Made by a program: the position numbers and the translations under genes
Source of the DNA: CAIXQW01 sp046049675
Lineage (GTDB): Bacteria > Bacteroidota > Bacteroidia > Chitinophagales > Chitinophagaceae
Direction of reading: 5' to 3'
DNA length: 64,000 nucleotides
NCBI GenBank assembly: GCA_046049675.1
Contig: JBJORA010000090.1
Span: forward strand, 54,566 to 118,565
In this document: one piece after another, positions 42,146 through 51,382 of the stretch
Numbering within the stretch: the first letter of the stretch is position 1
How the letters are laid out: each line of letters begins with the position of its first letter
The notes under the pieces: model-generated
What the model was told of the DNA's origin: nothing
Database searches by the model: none
What the model saw: the letters and a program-made list of their open reading frames with translations, nothing else

Positions 42146-43276
42146 TTGAAACTCATAAGAAACATAGCAAAATACTTTCTATGGACACTAAATATAGTTG
42201 TCGTATTGCTCTTGCTATGTTCGCTTGCTATACCACATGTTAGTCCAAAAGAAGCGTGGCCTCTTGGTTTATTGAGTTTGGCTACGCCTTTTATTGCGCT
42301 TGGCAATGTCATATTCATCGTCGTATGGCTTGTATTAGGCAAGTGGCGCCGCATGTTACTAAGTGTTGTTGCTATTATTTTATGCTGGAAAATTTTTAGC
42401 GTTGGCATGGCTGGCAATGTGCAAGAAGAAAGTGATATGCGCTACAACACTGCGGCCTTAAAAATTATTACGTACAATGTAAAGCTATTTAATCTTTATG
42501 GCGGGCAAGATGCAAGTAAGCTCAGTACCCGTGCAGCTATTGCCGAGTATATCAATGCACAAAGACCCGACATTGTTTGCTTGCAAGAATTTTTTGACGG
42601 TACAGTACTACCAAATACGGATAATATAGAATATATAAAAACACAATGCAAGCTGCCATACGTAGCGTTTAATATTAATATTAGCAGTAAGCGTGGCAAC
42701 TTTGGCGATATCATTTTTAGTAAATATCCTATTCTAGCACAGCAACAGCTAGCATTTGCCGACGACCAAGTTGGCAACCATCATTTTCAATACGCTGACA
42801 TTGCAAAAAATAACGACACCTTTCGCGTATATAACTTGCATTTACAAAGCATTAAACTTGACAGTAAAGAATTAGACTTTGTAGACGATAAAGATTTAAA
42901 TGCCTTGAAGCGTTTTGAATCGCTAAAGAAAGGTATGGGTATCGTACATAAGCTACGCGCCGGTTTTGATTCGCGCAGTGGACAGGCCAATCAGGTGGCA
43001 GCACATATTAGCAAGTGCCAATTGCCTAGCATTGTATGCGGCGACTTTAACGATTTGCCGACGAGCTATGCATACTTCACCATTCGCAAAGACATGGGAG
43101 ATGCTTTTCTTGATAAAGGATTTGGCCTCGGACAAACCTATAAGGAAGTGAGTAGCGTATTGCGCATAGACTATGTGCTATACGATAAGCAGCACTTCAA
43201 AACTTTAGGCATAGACCAGCAACGCCTAAGCTATAGCGACCATTTTCCGATAGCGGTCAACTTTGCTATACAATAA
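42146..43276 (+). CDS. Endonuclease/exonuclease/phosphatase (EEP) family protein, membrane-anchored
   Basis: A 376-residue protein starting at TTG, six bases after the rhomboid stop. Two or three N-terminal membrane helices (about 10-95) precede the EEP domain (about 110-376): TYNVKLFN, CLQEFF (metal-binding Glu), ICGDFNDLPTSYAY and the terminal SDHFPIAVNF His. The substrate could be a phospholipid, nucleotide or nucleic acid; it is not decided by sequence. It ends an apparent four-gene operon. Confidence 0.87.
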   Translation: MKLIRNIAKYFLWTLNIVVVLLLLCSLAIPHVSPKEAWPLGLLSLATPFIALGNVIFIVVWLVLGKWRRMLLSVVAIILCWKIFSVGMAGNVQEESDMRYNTAALKIITYNVKLFNLYGGQDASKLSTRAAIAEYINAQRPDIVCLQEFFDGTVLPNTDNIEYIKTQCKLPYVAFNINISSKRGNFGDIIFSKYPILAQQQLAFADDQVGNHHFQYADIAKNNDTFRVYNLHLQSIKLDSKELDFVDDKDLNALKRFESLKKGMGIVHKLRAGFDSRSGQANQVAAHISKCQLPSIVCGDFNDLPTSYAYFTIRKDMGDAFLDKGFGLGQTYKEVSSVLRIDYVLYDKQHFKTLGIDQQRLSYSDHFPIAVNFAIQ

Positions 43277-43353
43277 TTTGGAACGACTCTCGTTGTAATG
43301 TTAATACAGCGCTATCGTAAACACCAAACTTTCAATATATTCTGAAATATCGC

Positions 43354-43361
43354 TACCTTTA
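43354..43361 (+). promoter_or_regulatory. TACCTTTA promoter element, 4 bases before ATG
   Basis: One mismatch to TAnnTTTG. With transcription starting a few bases downstream, the mRNA for the gene at 43366 would be leaderless or nearly so. Confidence 0.45.
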
Positions 43362-43365
43362 AGCT

Positions 43366-43878
43366 ATGGCACAAAAATTACAAGATGCACGACAGCAGTT
43401 TATAAGTAGTTGGGGGGCATTTGCCAGCCATTGGGGTATTAATAAAACCATGGCACAAGTGCATGCACTTTTATTAACCACAGCTACACCACTTACCAGC
43501 GACGATATTATGGACCAACTGCGTATTAGCAGAGGTAATGTAAACATGAATGTACGTGAGCTCATCAATTGGGGATTGGTTGAGCGACAAACTGTGCCCG
43601 GCGAACGCAAAGAGCTTTTTGTTGCCGAAAAGGAAATGTGGAAAGTAATTAAACTAATCGTCAAAGAAAGGAAGAAGCGCGAGTTAGAACCAATGCTTGC
43701 ACTGTTGCATCAATTGCAGGATGTCACAGGCGATAAAAACAGCGCTGACTATAAAACCTATACCAAAACCATTGAAGGCATTATCAAATACGGTACACAA
43801 GCAGATAAAACATTAGACCGCCTTATTAAAGCAGAAGAAAATTGGTTTTGGGGCAGCTTCCTTAAAATGCTAAAATAA
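43366..43878 (+). CDS. GbsR/MarR-type transcriptional regulator
   Basis: A 170-residue winged-helix regulator. Residues 20-110 carry the GbsR-type HTH: GINKTMAQVHALLLT, LTSDDIMDQLRISRGNVNMNVRELINWGLVERQ (in pieces). A helical dimerisation tail follows. It is probably co-transcribed with the DCC1-like gene 4 bases downstream. Targets are unknown. Confidence 0.87.
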   Translation: MAQKLQDARQQFISSWGAFASHWGINKTMAQVHALLLTTATPLTSDDIMDQLRISRGNVNMNVRELINWGLVERQTVPGERKELFVAEKEMWKVIKLIVKERKKRELEPMLALLHQLQDVTGDKNSADYKTYTKTIEGIIKYGTQADKTLDRLIKAEENWFWGSFLKMLK

Positions 43879-43882
43879 TCAA

Positions 43883-44620
43883 ATGGCTCAAGCAGGCTAC
43901 ATACTCATTTACGACGACAAGTGCGCACTATGTGCATGGTATAGTAATGTGTTTGTAAAGCTTGGCTTGTTAAACAATACCGGCCGCTTAGGCTTTGCAC
44001 AAGCGCCAGAACAATTGCTTGCACAAATAGATTTAGACCGCGCAGGCAATGAAATTCCACTCTATGATACGGCAACTAAGCAAGTTGTTTATGGTATAGA
44101 TGCCTTAGTAACTGTGCTAAGCCAAAAGCAAAAGTGGATTAAGACCTTCGCACAGCTGAAGCCCGTGGATTATTGCCTGCGTAAGTTGTATAAACTTATT
44201 AGTTACAACCGCAAAGGCATCGTAGCTCATATCCCAAGTACAGAAGGTTACGAATGTGCGCCAGGCTACAGTTATAATTACAAGAAATTCTTTATCGTAT
44301 TATGTTACTTGCTCAGCTGCATTTTACTAATTGCCGTGCACGATAAAACATTGCACAAAGTAGCAGATTGGCTTTATTTACTCAGTGGCTTTATTAGTTT
44401 GTTCGCTATATTAACTACAGATAAAAAGTATTTAGAATTTGCGATGCAATGGCAATTACAAGTTTTGATTAGTTTAGTGCTACTCATACCATTTACACTA
44501 TTGCTACCTCATATCAACTTAGCAGCAGTATTATATTTTGCAATCATTAGTGTATTGATACTCATGCAAATTCGCCGTCGTATCAAATACCTTGTCAAAT
44601 ACTTTAAGCAAAGCAATTAG
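43883..44620 (+). CDS. DCC1-like thiol-disulfide protein with membrane domain
   Basis: A 245-residue protein. The N-terminal part (1-110) has YDDKCALC with Cys14-x-x-Cys17, as in the DUF393/DCC family of thioredoxin-like proteins. Four membrane helices follow (about 130-215). A role in redox or membrane function is inferred. It ends in a 4-base overlap with the convergent gldH gene (TTAG shared). Confidence 0.72.
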   Translation: MAQAGYILIYDDKCALCAWYSNVFVKLGLLNNTGRLGFAQAPEQLLAQIDLDRAGNEIPLYDTATKQVVYGIDALVTVLSQKQKWIKTFAQLKPVDYCLRKLYKLISYNRKGIVAHIPSTEGYECAPGYSYNYKKFFIVLCYLLSCILLIAVHDKTLHKVADWLYLLSGFISLFAILTTDKKYLEFAMQWQLQVLISLVLLIPFTLLLPHINLAAVLYFAIISVLILMQIRRRIKYLVKYFKQSN

Positions 44621-45105
44621 TGTTGCATAACGGGCAAGCGTTCTAGCGCCATGCCTACTTGTTGCACATCCATCAGCGGATTTTCGCGCATAATATGCTT
44701 GTACTTTACCTTGTACAATCCAACTTGGTCAAACTTGAGTGCCTCGCCATTTGGCCCAAGGTTAAGTTCTTGCGTACACACGCCACCTACGCTGCGTCCC
44801 ATCCATCGGCCATCATTAAATGCCAAAGGCACTTCTTGCTTTTGCACCAGCACCTTGCCGTTTGGTAGCGTGGTACTTACGTTTAGCCAAATATTGCTAA
44901 AGTTATAGTCGTACGTGTGCTGCAGCATCAATAGCCAATTGTAGCGCTGACTCGTATCGCTAATATAAAATTCAAATACCTTTTCGTCGCTGTTTTGCCA
45001 ACCACTTGTACTTGTGGCATACGTACGTTGTACACGATGGCTTTTTACACAAGCACTGTGTAAGCAAATTACAGCGATGCAGGCAAAAATTACTCTATAG
45101 TACAT
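44617..45105 (-). CDS. gldH: Gliding-motility lipoprotein GldH
   Basis: A 162-residue lipoprotein (Cys19, LHSAC). The GldH pattern is visible: FEFYISDTSQRYNW, NIWLNVSTTLPNGKVL, PLAFNDGRWMGRS, GLYKVKYKHIMRENPLMDVQQVGMAL. GldH is needed for gliding or T9SS function in Bacteroidota. It is followed on the minus strand by no linked motility gene; its upstream neighbour is yicC, whose gene overlaps its start region by 11 bases. Confidence 0.8.
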   Translation of the reverse strand: MYYRVIFACIAVICLHSACVKSHRVQRTYATSTSGWQNSDEKVFEFYISDTSQRYNWLLMLQHTYDYNFSNIWLNVSTTLPNGKVLVQKQEVPLAFNDGRWMGRSVGGVCTQELNLGPNGEALKFDQVGLYKVKYKHIMRENPLMDVQQVGMALERLPVMQH

Positions 45106-45973
45106 TTAGTATTTGCTCTTTTGCTTTTTCTAAATCGTCTTTCATTTGCACAACTAGCTTTTGTATTTGTGCATCATTGGCTTTACTGCCCATGGTATTG
45201 ATTTCGCGGCCAACTTCTTGCAATACAAAACCAAGCTTCTTACCAATTTGTGCATCGTCTTTAGCCGCAATAAGTTCTCTAAAATAATCTAAGTGATGTT
45301 GTAGGCGAACCTTTTCCTCGCTTATATCTAGTTTCTCTAAATAAAATATAAGCTCTTGTTCAAAGCGATTATTGTCTATTTTGTCCTTACCAATATTTTC
45401 TTCAAGCAGCGTCGTTAGTTTTTGCCTTTGCTTATCTACACGTGCTCCCTCAAATGGTTCTACAGCTTTGCTATTGCTTTCTATGCTATCCATTAAACCC
45501 AGTAAGTGGGCTTGCATAGTTTGTCCTTCTGCCGCTCGACTTGTGTTTAGATTTTTGCATGCAATAGCAAGTATTTGCTCAATCCCAGCCCAATCGCCTT
45601 CATTAAACTCGTCTGTGGCTTGCGATACCACTTCTGGCAATTGCAACACAACGGCCAGGGCATTATCAATAGGGGCATTAAGTTCGGTGCCCAATTGGGT
45701 AACAGCTTTATAATAGAATTGTGCAAGTTCAGTATTGAGCCGCACGGCCTTATTGCTACCATTTTGTTTTAGGTTGGCATTCAGTTCTACACTACCGCGC
45801 TGTAAATTAGCCTGCAGGTAGTTTTTGATGTTTATTTCAAACGGTCTTAACGCGATAGGCAGGCGTTGGTTTAGCTCAAACTGTTTGCCGTTTAAGCTTT
45901 TAATATCTATAGAAAGTGTGTAGTCTTTAAGCGCGCCTTCAGCACGGCCAAAGCCTGTCATGGAATGCAACAT
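45095..45973 (-). CDS. yicC: YicC/YloC-family endoribonuclease
   Basis: A 292-residue protein with the conserved N-terminus MTGFGRAEG, the central KIKNYLQANLQRGSVE-type segment and the C-terminal DUF1732 helices (FRELIAAKDDAQIGKKLGFVLQEVGREINTMGSKAND in pieces). Relatives are recently described RNases. An in-frame start at 45982 would overlap the promoter element, so the Met at 45973 is preferred. Confidence 0.93.
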   Translation of the reverse strand: MLHSMTGFGRAEGALKDYTLSIDIKSLNGKQFELNQRLPIALRPFEINIKNYLQANLQRGSVELNANLKQNGSNKAVRLNTELAQFYYKAVTQLGTELNAPIDNALAVVLQLPEVVSQATDEFNEGDWAGIEQILAIACKNLNTSRAAEGQTMQAHLLGLMDSIESNSKAVEPFEGARVDKQRQKLTTLLEENIGKDKIDNNRFEQELIFYLEKLDISEEKVRLQHHLDYFRELIAAKDDAQIGKKLGFVLQEVGREINTMGSKANDAQIQKLVVQMKDDLEKAKEQILNVL

Positions 45974-45979
45974 GCTTCG

Positions 45980-45987
45980 CAAAGATA
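45980..45987 (-). promoter_or_regulatory. TATCTTTG promoter element for yicC, 6 bases before ATG
   Basis: Exact -7 consensus on the minus strand. It decides the start codon (45973) and implies a nearly leaderless transcript. Confidence 0.65.
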
Positions 45988-46080
45988 CTGTGGCGAACTG
46001 CTATTCCTTAAAAAAATTTTACGCTCAAATTGTGCAACGTATTTCCAAAATTCCTATCTTGAGCACTGTAATAAAGCATT

Positions 46081-49000
46081 ATGTACAAACATCTCTTAAG
46101 CATTTGCGTTGCAACCTTATTGGCGCTTAGTGCCACAGCACAAACCACAGCACATCAAGAAGCGATGGAGCATTGGAATAAAGGCGTTAAAGCATACCGT
46201 GCCGAAAACTACGACGAAGTAAAAACCGAATTTAAGCAAATACGCCGCAATGATAGTGTATACCATGCTGCACAAACCACACTAGGAGAAATATATATGC
46301 TGGATAGTAACTACTACGAGGCGATTGCATGTGGGCATAATCTTACTGCAGAACCAAGTACATATACTATAGATGGCTATGTAACGATTGCGAACTGTTA
46401 CAGCGCAATGAAAAAATGGGACAGTAGTGCTTACTGGTACGAACAAGCGCTTAAGGTAAATCCTTATTATGCAAATGTCTACTACAATTATGGCGCAATG
46501 ATGATGCGTAAAGAAGACTACGTCAATGCACAAAAATACTTTGAGCAAAGCCTTACTGTAGATCCTTTCTATGCAAGTGCCATTCACCAATTGGCCAACG
46601 TGGCTTACCAAAATGCAGAAATTATACCGGCAATGCTAGCGGAGCTTACTTATTTACAAGTAGCGCCATCAGGCAGATATGCTAGTACGGCGATCAATAG
46701 AATTATTGAAATTGCCAATAACAGTGCTACTGTTGATAGTATCTTAAAAACGCGCACTGACGAAACAATACATGCACCATACAAGGAAATAGAAAAGATA
46801 TTGAAGAGTAATGTTGCGTTGATGGATGCTTTTCAAAACAAGTTTGATCCGTTAAATGATAAGGTCATGCGACAAGTGCAAGTTGTGCTTGAAAAGCTAA
46901 AGCCACAAAGCAATGCGACAAGCTATATTGCAAAAAACTATTTACCTATCTATCGCGAGGTATGGTCTAAAGAGTATTTTAATCAAATGGGCTGTCAGGT
47001 ATTGATAGAATTAAAAAACGACAATATTGATAAGTACATTAAGCGCAACAAAAGCGAACAAGAGCGTTACCGCGAGTGGCTAGGAGAAAAGCTTACAGCG
47101 CTACGTGCACCACGTGAGCAAACGGTGCTTGGTAAAAAATATACCTTAACGCCTCATAAAGATAATGGCGACGTTATTGCTTATGGCGAAGTAGCTAATG
47201 GCAAACAAGTAGGGCCATGGCGTTATGTAAACATGTTAGATCAGTCGCGCGCAGAAGGCCTATTGACCAATAATGGGGAAAAAGAAGGCATATGGCGCTT
47301 TTATTACAACAGCGGTGCCTTGCGCGAAGAAAGCCAATACCTCGACCCAGGAGAGAAAAGTTACTACGTAAAGTACTATTATGAGACAGGGAACCTAGCG
47401 TCACTAGACACAATAATAAAGGATAAAGTTGAAGGTATACATACTGCTTACTATGCCAACGGTAATCCCAAAATTGTCGCTAACTATGTGGGAGGCAAGC
47501 AAAATGGCAAAGAAATCAACTACCATAGCAACGGACAAAAAAGCTATGAAGGCAATTGGGTAAATGGTAAAAAAGAAGGTCAGGTAAAAACCTACTACCC
47601 AAGTGGCGCACTAGAAAAAGTAGCCTATTTTGAAAACGACTTACTGCAGGACAGCTTTTTGTACTACTACGAAAACGGCAAACTAGAAGGGCGTGAGTTT
47701 TACAACAAAGGCAAGCTAGAGGGTGATGTTGTTTTTTACCATGAAGATGGCAAGACCATCAGATTATTAGGTAATTACAAAAAAGGTGAAAAGCAAGATA
47801 CCATGAAGACTTTTTATGAAAACGGCAAAATAGACGACTTTGGTATCTACAAGAATGGTAAAGAAGAAAAGTACATGTCGTTTTATCAAACAGGTAATTT
47901 ATATGCAGAATACACCTTTGAGAACGAAAATTTTGAGAACGAGCGCGTACTAGACGGCACAGGCAAAGTTATTTATAGTAAGAAGTACGACGGCAGTAAC
48001 GACTTTAAGTTTAATACGTATGACACCTTAGGCGTGCTTACAAGTACGACTTTGCTTACTAGTCGCAAACGAGGTGAAGGCAAGCGTACATACTATTATT
48101 CCAATGGTGCTAAAAGCGAAACATGCGACTTAAAAGACAACAAAAACAATGGGCTGCTTAAGAAGTTCTATATCAATGGAAAAGTAAAAGAGCAGGCCGA
48201 GTATGTCAATGGAGAAGCTGTGGGAGAATACAAATCCTACTATTACGATGGCACTATTTCTGCAAGTGGCTATTTAGTAGATGGCGAAAGAATTGGTTAC
48301 TACTACGATTACAATAAGTTGGGTAAAGTAGAAAGTGTGATGTATTATGACGAAGATGGCGATTTATCTGGCTGGTCGGTGTATAACAACGCACTAGGAG
48401 AACGTATCCGCGAAGAGCGCCACGGATCGGGTCTTCTGTTAGAATTTAGAAATTTTGATAGACAAGGTAAAGTTTACGCTGCTGTAAAAATTGGCAACAC
48501 ACTTGTTATAGACACCATGCGCTATAGCAATGGCTCGTTAATGCGTACTGTTGATTGGAAAAACGGAAAAATTAATGGTAATGTTACTTGGTACAATGCT
48601 GACGCTAAAGTAACAAGCATCGTACCATATGTTGATGGCAAGCGCAATGGCATGTTTAAGCGCTACCACAATAATGGGCAACTACGCGAGGAAGGCATGT
48701 ACAAACAAGGCGAACAAGTAGGCAAATGGAAAGAATACTTCAGTACTGGTCAGCTAAAGGAAGAATGCACTTACAACGACGAAGGTGAATTAATTGATAC
48801 ATTGAAGCGCTATTTCTACAATGGCAAACCAGATATGATAAAGGTTTATAACAAGAAAGGACAGCAAAGCGGCGCGCAAATACGCTACGATTTAGATGGC
48901 AATGTAGCCTTTGCTGCAGATGCACAATCGGACCGCATTATTACTATTTACCAAGGCACTGGTGCCGCTAGAACTGCTGTAAGCACTAGTAATGCTGGTG

Positions 49001-49371
49001 TACACAGTAGTTTCAAAACCACATACGACAACGGCGCTCCAGCTGCAGAAGGTAGTATTTTGAACGACGCATTGGTAGGCAACTTTACAATCAAGAGCAA
49101 AAATGGCAATACAAGCGTAAGCTTTGAGCAAGACGGCGCATACTTGAATGGCGTTTACAATACCTATTATGCCAATGGTAAGCTAAGATCATCTACCACC
49201 TATCTCTACGATATTATGCACGGATCTCTTAAGCGCTACTACGAAAATGGTCAATTGCAAAGCGAAGAAAACTACTATCTCAATGATTTGCATGGCCCTG
49301 CTAAGTATTACGACGAGCAAGGTAATCTCACTAAGAGCGTAGAGTATTATTTGGATGGCTATGCCAAATAG
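46081..49371 (+). CDS. Large TPR plus MORN-repeat (YwqK-like) exported protein
   Basis: A 1096-residue protein with a signal peptide (1-20). Residues about 22-210 hold tetratricopeptide-like helical repeats (AYRAENYDEVKTEF, NPYYANVYYNYGAMM, VNAQKYFEQSLTVDP). From about 380 to the C-terminus there are some two dozen MORN-variant repeats of the form YYxNGxLxxxxxYxNGxxxG, as in YwqK-like proteins. These repeats form an elongated beta sheet for protein or membrane contact; the partner is unknown. It precedes the transglutaminase-like gene by 70 bp. Confidence 0.88.
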   Translation: MYKHLLSICVATLLALSATAQTTAHQEAMEHWNKGVKAYRAENYDEVKTEFKQIRRNDSVYHAAQTTLGEIYMLDSNYYEAIACGHNLTAEPSTYTIDGYVTIANCYSAMKKWDSSAYWYEQALKVNPYYANVYYNYGAMMMRKEDYVNAQKYFEQSLTVDPFYASAIHQLANVAYQNAEIIPAMLAELTYLQVAPSGRYASTAINRIIEIANNSATVDSILKTRTDETIHAPYKEIEKILKSNVALMDAFQNKFDPLNDKVMRQVQVVLEKLKPQSNATSYIAKNYLPIYREVWSKEYFNQMGCQVLIELKNDNIDKYIKRNKSEQERYREWLGEKLTALRAPREQTVLGKKYTLTPHKDNGDVIAYGEVANGKQVGPWRYVNMLDQSRAEGLLTNNGEKEGIWRFYYNSGALREESQYLDPGEKSYYVKYYYETGNLASLDTIIKDKVEGIHTAYYANGNPKIVANYVGGKQNGKEINYHSNGQKSYEGNWVNGKKEGQVKTYYPSGALEKVAYFENDLLQDSFLYYYENGKLEGREFYNKGKLEGDVVFYHEDGKTIRLLGNYKKGEKQDTMKTFYENGKIDDFGIYKNGKEEKYMSFYQTGNLYAEYTFENENFENERVLDGTGKVIYSKKYDGSNDFKFNTYDTLGVLTSTTLLTSRKRGEGKRTYYYSNGAKSETCDLKDNKNNGLLKKFYINGKVKEQAEYVNGEAVGEYKSYYYDGTISASGYLVDGERIGYYYDYNKLGKVESVMYYDEDGDLSGWSVYNNALGERIREERHGSGLLLEFRNFDRQGKVYAAVKIGNTLVIDTMRYSNGSLMRTVDWKNGKINGNVTWYNADAKVTSIVPYVDGKRNGMFKRYHNNGQLREEGMYKQGEQVGKWKEYFSTGQLKEECTYNDEGELIDTLKRYFYNGKPDMIKVYNKKGQQSGAQIRYDLDGNVAFAADAQSDRIITIYQGTGAARTAVSTSNAGVHSSFKTTYDNGAPAAEGSILNDALVGNFTIKSKNGNTSVSFEQDGAYLNGVYNTYYANGKLRSSTTYLYDIMHGSLKRYYENGQLQSEENYYLNDLHGPAKYYDEQGNLTKSVEYYLDGYAK

Positions 49372-49423
49372 TACCTTTAGTCAACTTTACCAATTTTCTA
49401 CGATTTTGTATTATTCTATGTCG

Positions 49424-49431
49424 TAAGTTTG
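49424..49431 (+). promoter_or_regulatory. TAAGTTTG promoter element, 10 bases before ATG
   Basis: Exact TAnnTTTG match close upstream of the gene at 49442, giving a short leader. Confidence 0.5.
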
Positions 49432-49441
49432 AAATTGCATT

Positions 49442-51373
49442 ATGAAATTGAACTTTTTATTGGCTTGCCTAGTACTATGTATTTGCAGCCAAGTACAAGC
49501 GCAAAGCTTAGAAGAATTCAAAGCGAAGTACACCAAAGACAAAGTGGTGTATACAAAGCAAATACGGGAATACTATTTTAGTAAAAAAGGTAAAGAGCTA
49601 GATCTGCGCAGTACCACAACGCTAAAGTTGCTGTTTATGTACGACGATGCCAATGCGTATTCGCAACAATCTGTATTTCAGAGTTCGTTTAGTGCAATTA
49701 GCAATCTCAAAGCAAAAACAACCGTTAATGGCAAAGACTATGAGGTAAAAAGCTTTGTAACCAAAACGAATGAAACGCGCAATGTATTTTTTGACGATTC
49801 AAAAGTAATTGCCTTCAACTTACTAAATATTGGCGCGGGTGCTACAGCCGAAATTACTTACGACACCTATTATCCCAATCCTATTTTGCTGCCAGATGTT
49901 TACTTTACAAGCTACTTGCCTATACACGAACAAGAGGCTATCTTTTATGTAGATAAAGACATCGACTTCAAGTATTTTGAATTTAACCTCAAAGACTATA
50001 ATATCAATTTTACGAAAGAAGAAAAGCGCGGCAAGATTATTTATAAATGGACAGGTACACAAGTGCCAGAAGTACATATAGATAACTTCAAGTTTAACAA
50101 TGCAAGTAGTGATATGTTTTTGCCTCATGTGATAACCTATATCGCTAGCTACGAAAGCAAAGACAAGCTCATCAAACTTCAAACTAATATTGACGATTTG
50201 TATAAATGGAGCTACGACAATTTAAGCGCAGGCATTGGCAAATCAAGCCCAGACTTAACGCCAAGCATGAAGCAAGTGGTAGATTCTATTAAAAGCACTG
50301 CCAACGGCAACCAAGAGCAAGTGCTAAAAAATATCTATACCTATGTACAAAAAAATATCTACTACGTAGCAATTGAAGATAGCCTTGCTGGTTTTATTCC
50401 TCGTAAGCCAAGCTTAGTGATGGATCGTAAGTATGGCGATTGCAAGGATATGGCTTGCTTATTGTACAGCATGCTTAGCTATGCAGGCTTTAAAAGTTAT
50501 CCAACTTGGATTGGCACACGCGACATCATGTACGATGTTGACAAAGTGCCATTGATAAGTTGCTTCAATCATATGATTACATCGGTGGACTTCAATGGCA
50601 AAACCTACTTCTTAGACCCAACGATGAATTTCTTGCCATACGATTTACCAGCCTATAGTGTGCAAGGCAAGCAGGCGCTATTAAGCGACGGACCACAAAG
50701 CTATAAACTGCTACGTGTACCAACTTCTCCTGCAAATGCCACAACATTGCTAGATAGCACGGTGATACGTATTGGCAGCAATAATACACTTGTCGGTACA
50801 GTAAAGCAAAAGCGCAGCGGTTATAGTGCAATGCAATCTCGCTATAAAATAAACTTTATGACCAATAAAGAATTTGAGAAAGACATGAGCAATTTTATGG
50901 CACGTGGCAATGCGAAGTGTGTGATTAAAAATGCCAAAGCCAGCTACGAAAAAGATGTTTACCATACGCTAGATACCGAAGGCGACATAGAATTGCCTGA
51001 CTATATTACAACCAATGGCGATAATATTTACGTGAACATGAATTTACAAAAGCTATTGAGTACAAGTGTTTATCAAGTAGAAAATCTAATCGCACCAACC
51101 GAAAACGAGTACAATTACGAATTTATTTATGTAACACGGCTTGCAATACCAGAAGGCATGAAGGTAAAATACACACCCGATGCATTTACTTATAGCGATA
51201 AGAACTTTGATTGCAGCCTTACTTATACAGTAAATGAAAACGAAGTAATGCTTATTCAGAAATACAGCAATAAAGAATTGTATTGGTACAAAGACTACTA
51301 CAAAACCTGGAACGACTTTCAAAAGAAGCTCGTTAAGAACTACAAGGAAAGTGTTGTATTGGTTAAAAAATAA
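49442..51373 (+). CDS. Exported DUF3857/transglutaminase-like protein
   Basis: A 643-residue protein with a signal peptide (1-20). The DUF3857 beta domain (about 55-240) is followed by a transglutaminase-like core with catalytic triad Cys334 (KYGDCKDM), His377 (CFNHMIT) and Asp392 (YFLDPT). A C-terminal beta domain (DUF2569-like position) completes the architecture, which is common in Bacteroidota. It probably acts as a periplasmic or surface peptidase or crosslinker. Start is ATG 49442. Confidence 0.92.
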   Translation: MKLNFLLACLVLCICSQVQAQSLEEFKAKYTKDKVVYTKQIREYYFSKKGKELDLRSTTTLKLLFMYDDANAYSQQSVFQSSFSAISNLKAKTTVNGKDYEVKSFVTKTNETRNVFFDDSKVIAFNLLNIGAGATAEITYDTYYPNPILLPDVYFTSYLPIHEQEAIFYVDKDIDFKYFEFNLKDYNINFTKEEKRGKIIYKWTGTQVPEVHIDNFKFNNASSDMFLPHVITYIASYESKDKLIKLQTNIDDLYKWSYDNLSAGIGKSSPDLTPSMKQVVDSIKSTANGNQEQVLKNIYTYVQKNIYYVAIEDSLAGFIPRKPSLVMDRKYGDCKDMACLLYSMLSYAGFKSYPTWIGTRDIMYDVDKVPLISCFNHMITSVDFNGKTYFLDPTMNFLPYDLPAYSVQGKQALLSDGPQSYKLLRVPTSPANATTLLDSTVIRIGSNNTLVGTVKQKRSGYSAMQSRYKINFMTNKEFEKDMSNFMARGNAKCVIKNAKASYEKDVYHTLDTEGDIELPDYITTNGDNIYVNMNLQKLLSTSVYQVENLIAPTENEYNYEFIYVTRLAIPEGMKVKYTPDAFTYSDKNFDCSLTYTVNENEVMLIQKYSNKELYWYKDYYKTWNDFQKKLVKNYKESVVLVKK

Positions 51374-51382
51374 GTGCTTTGT

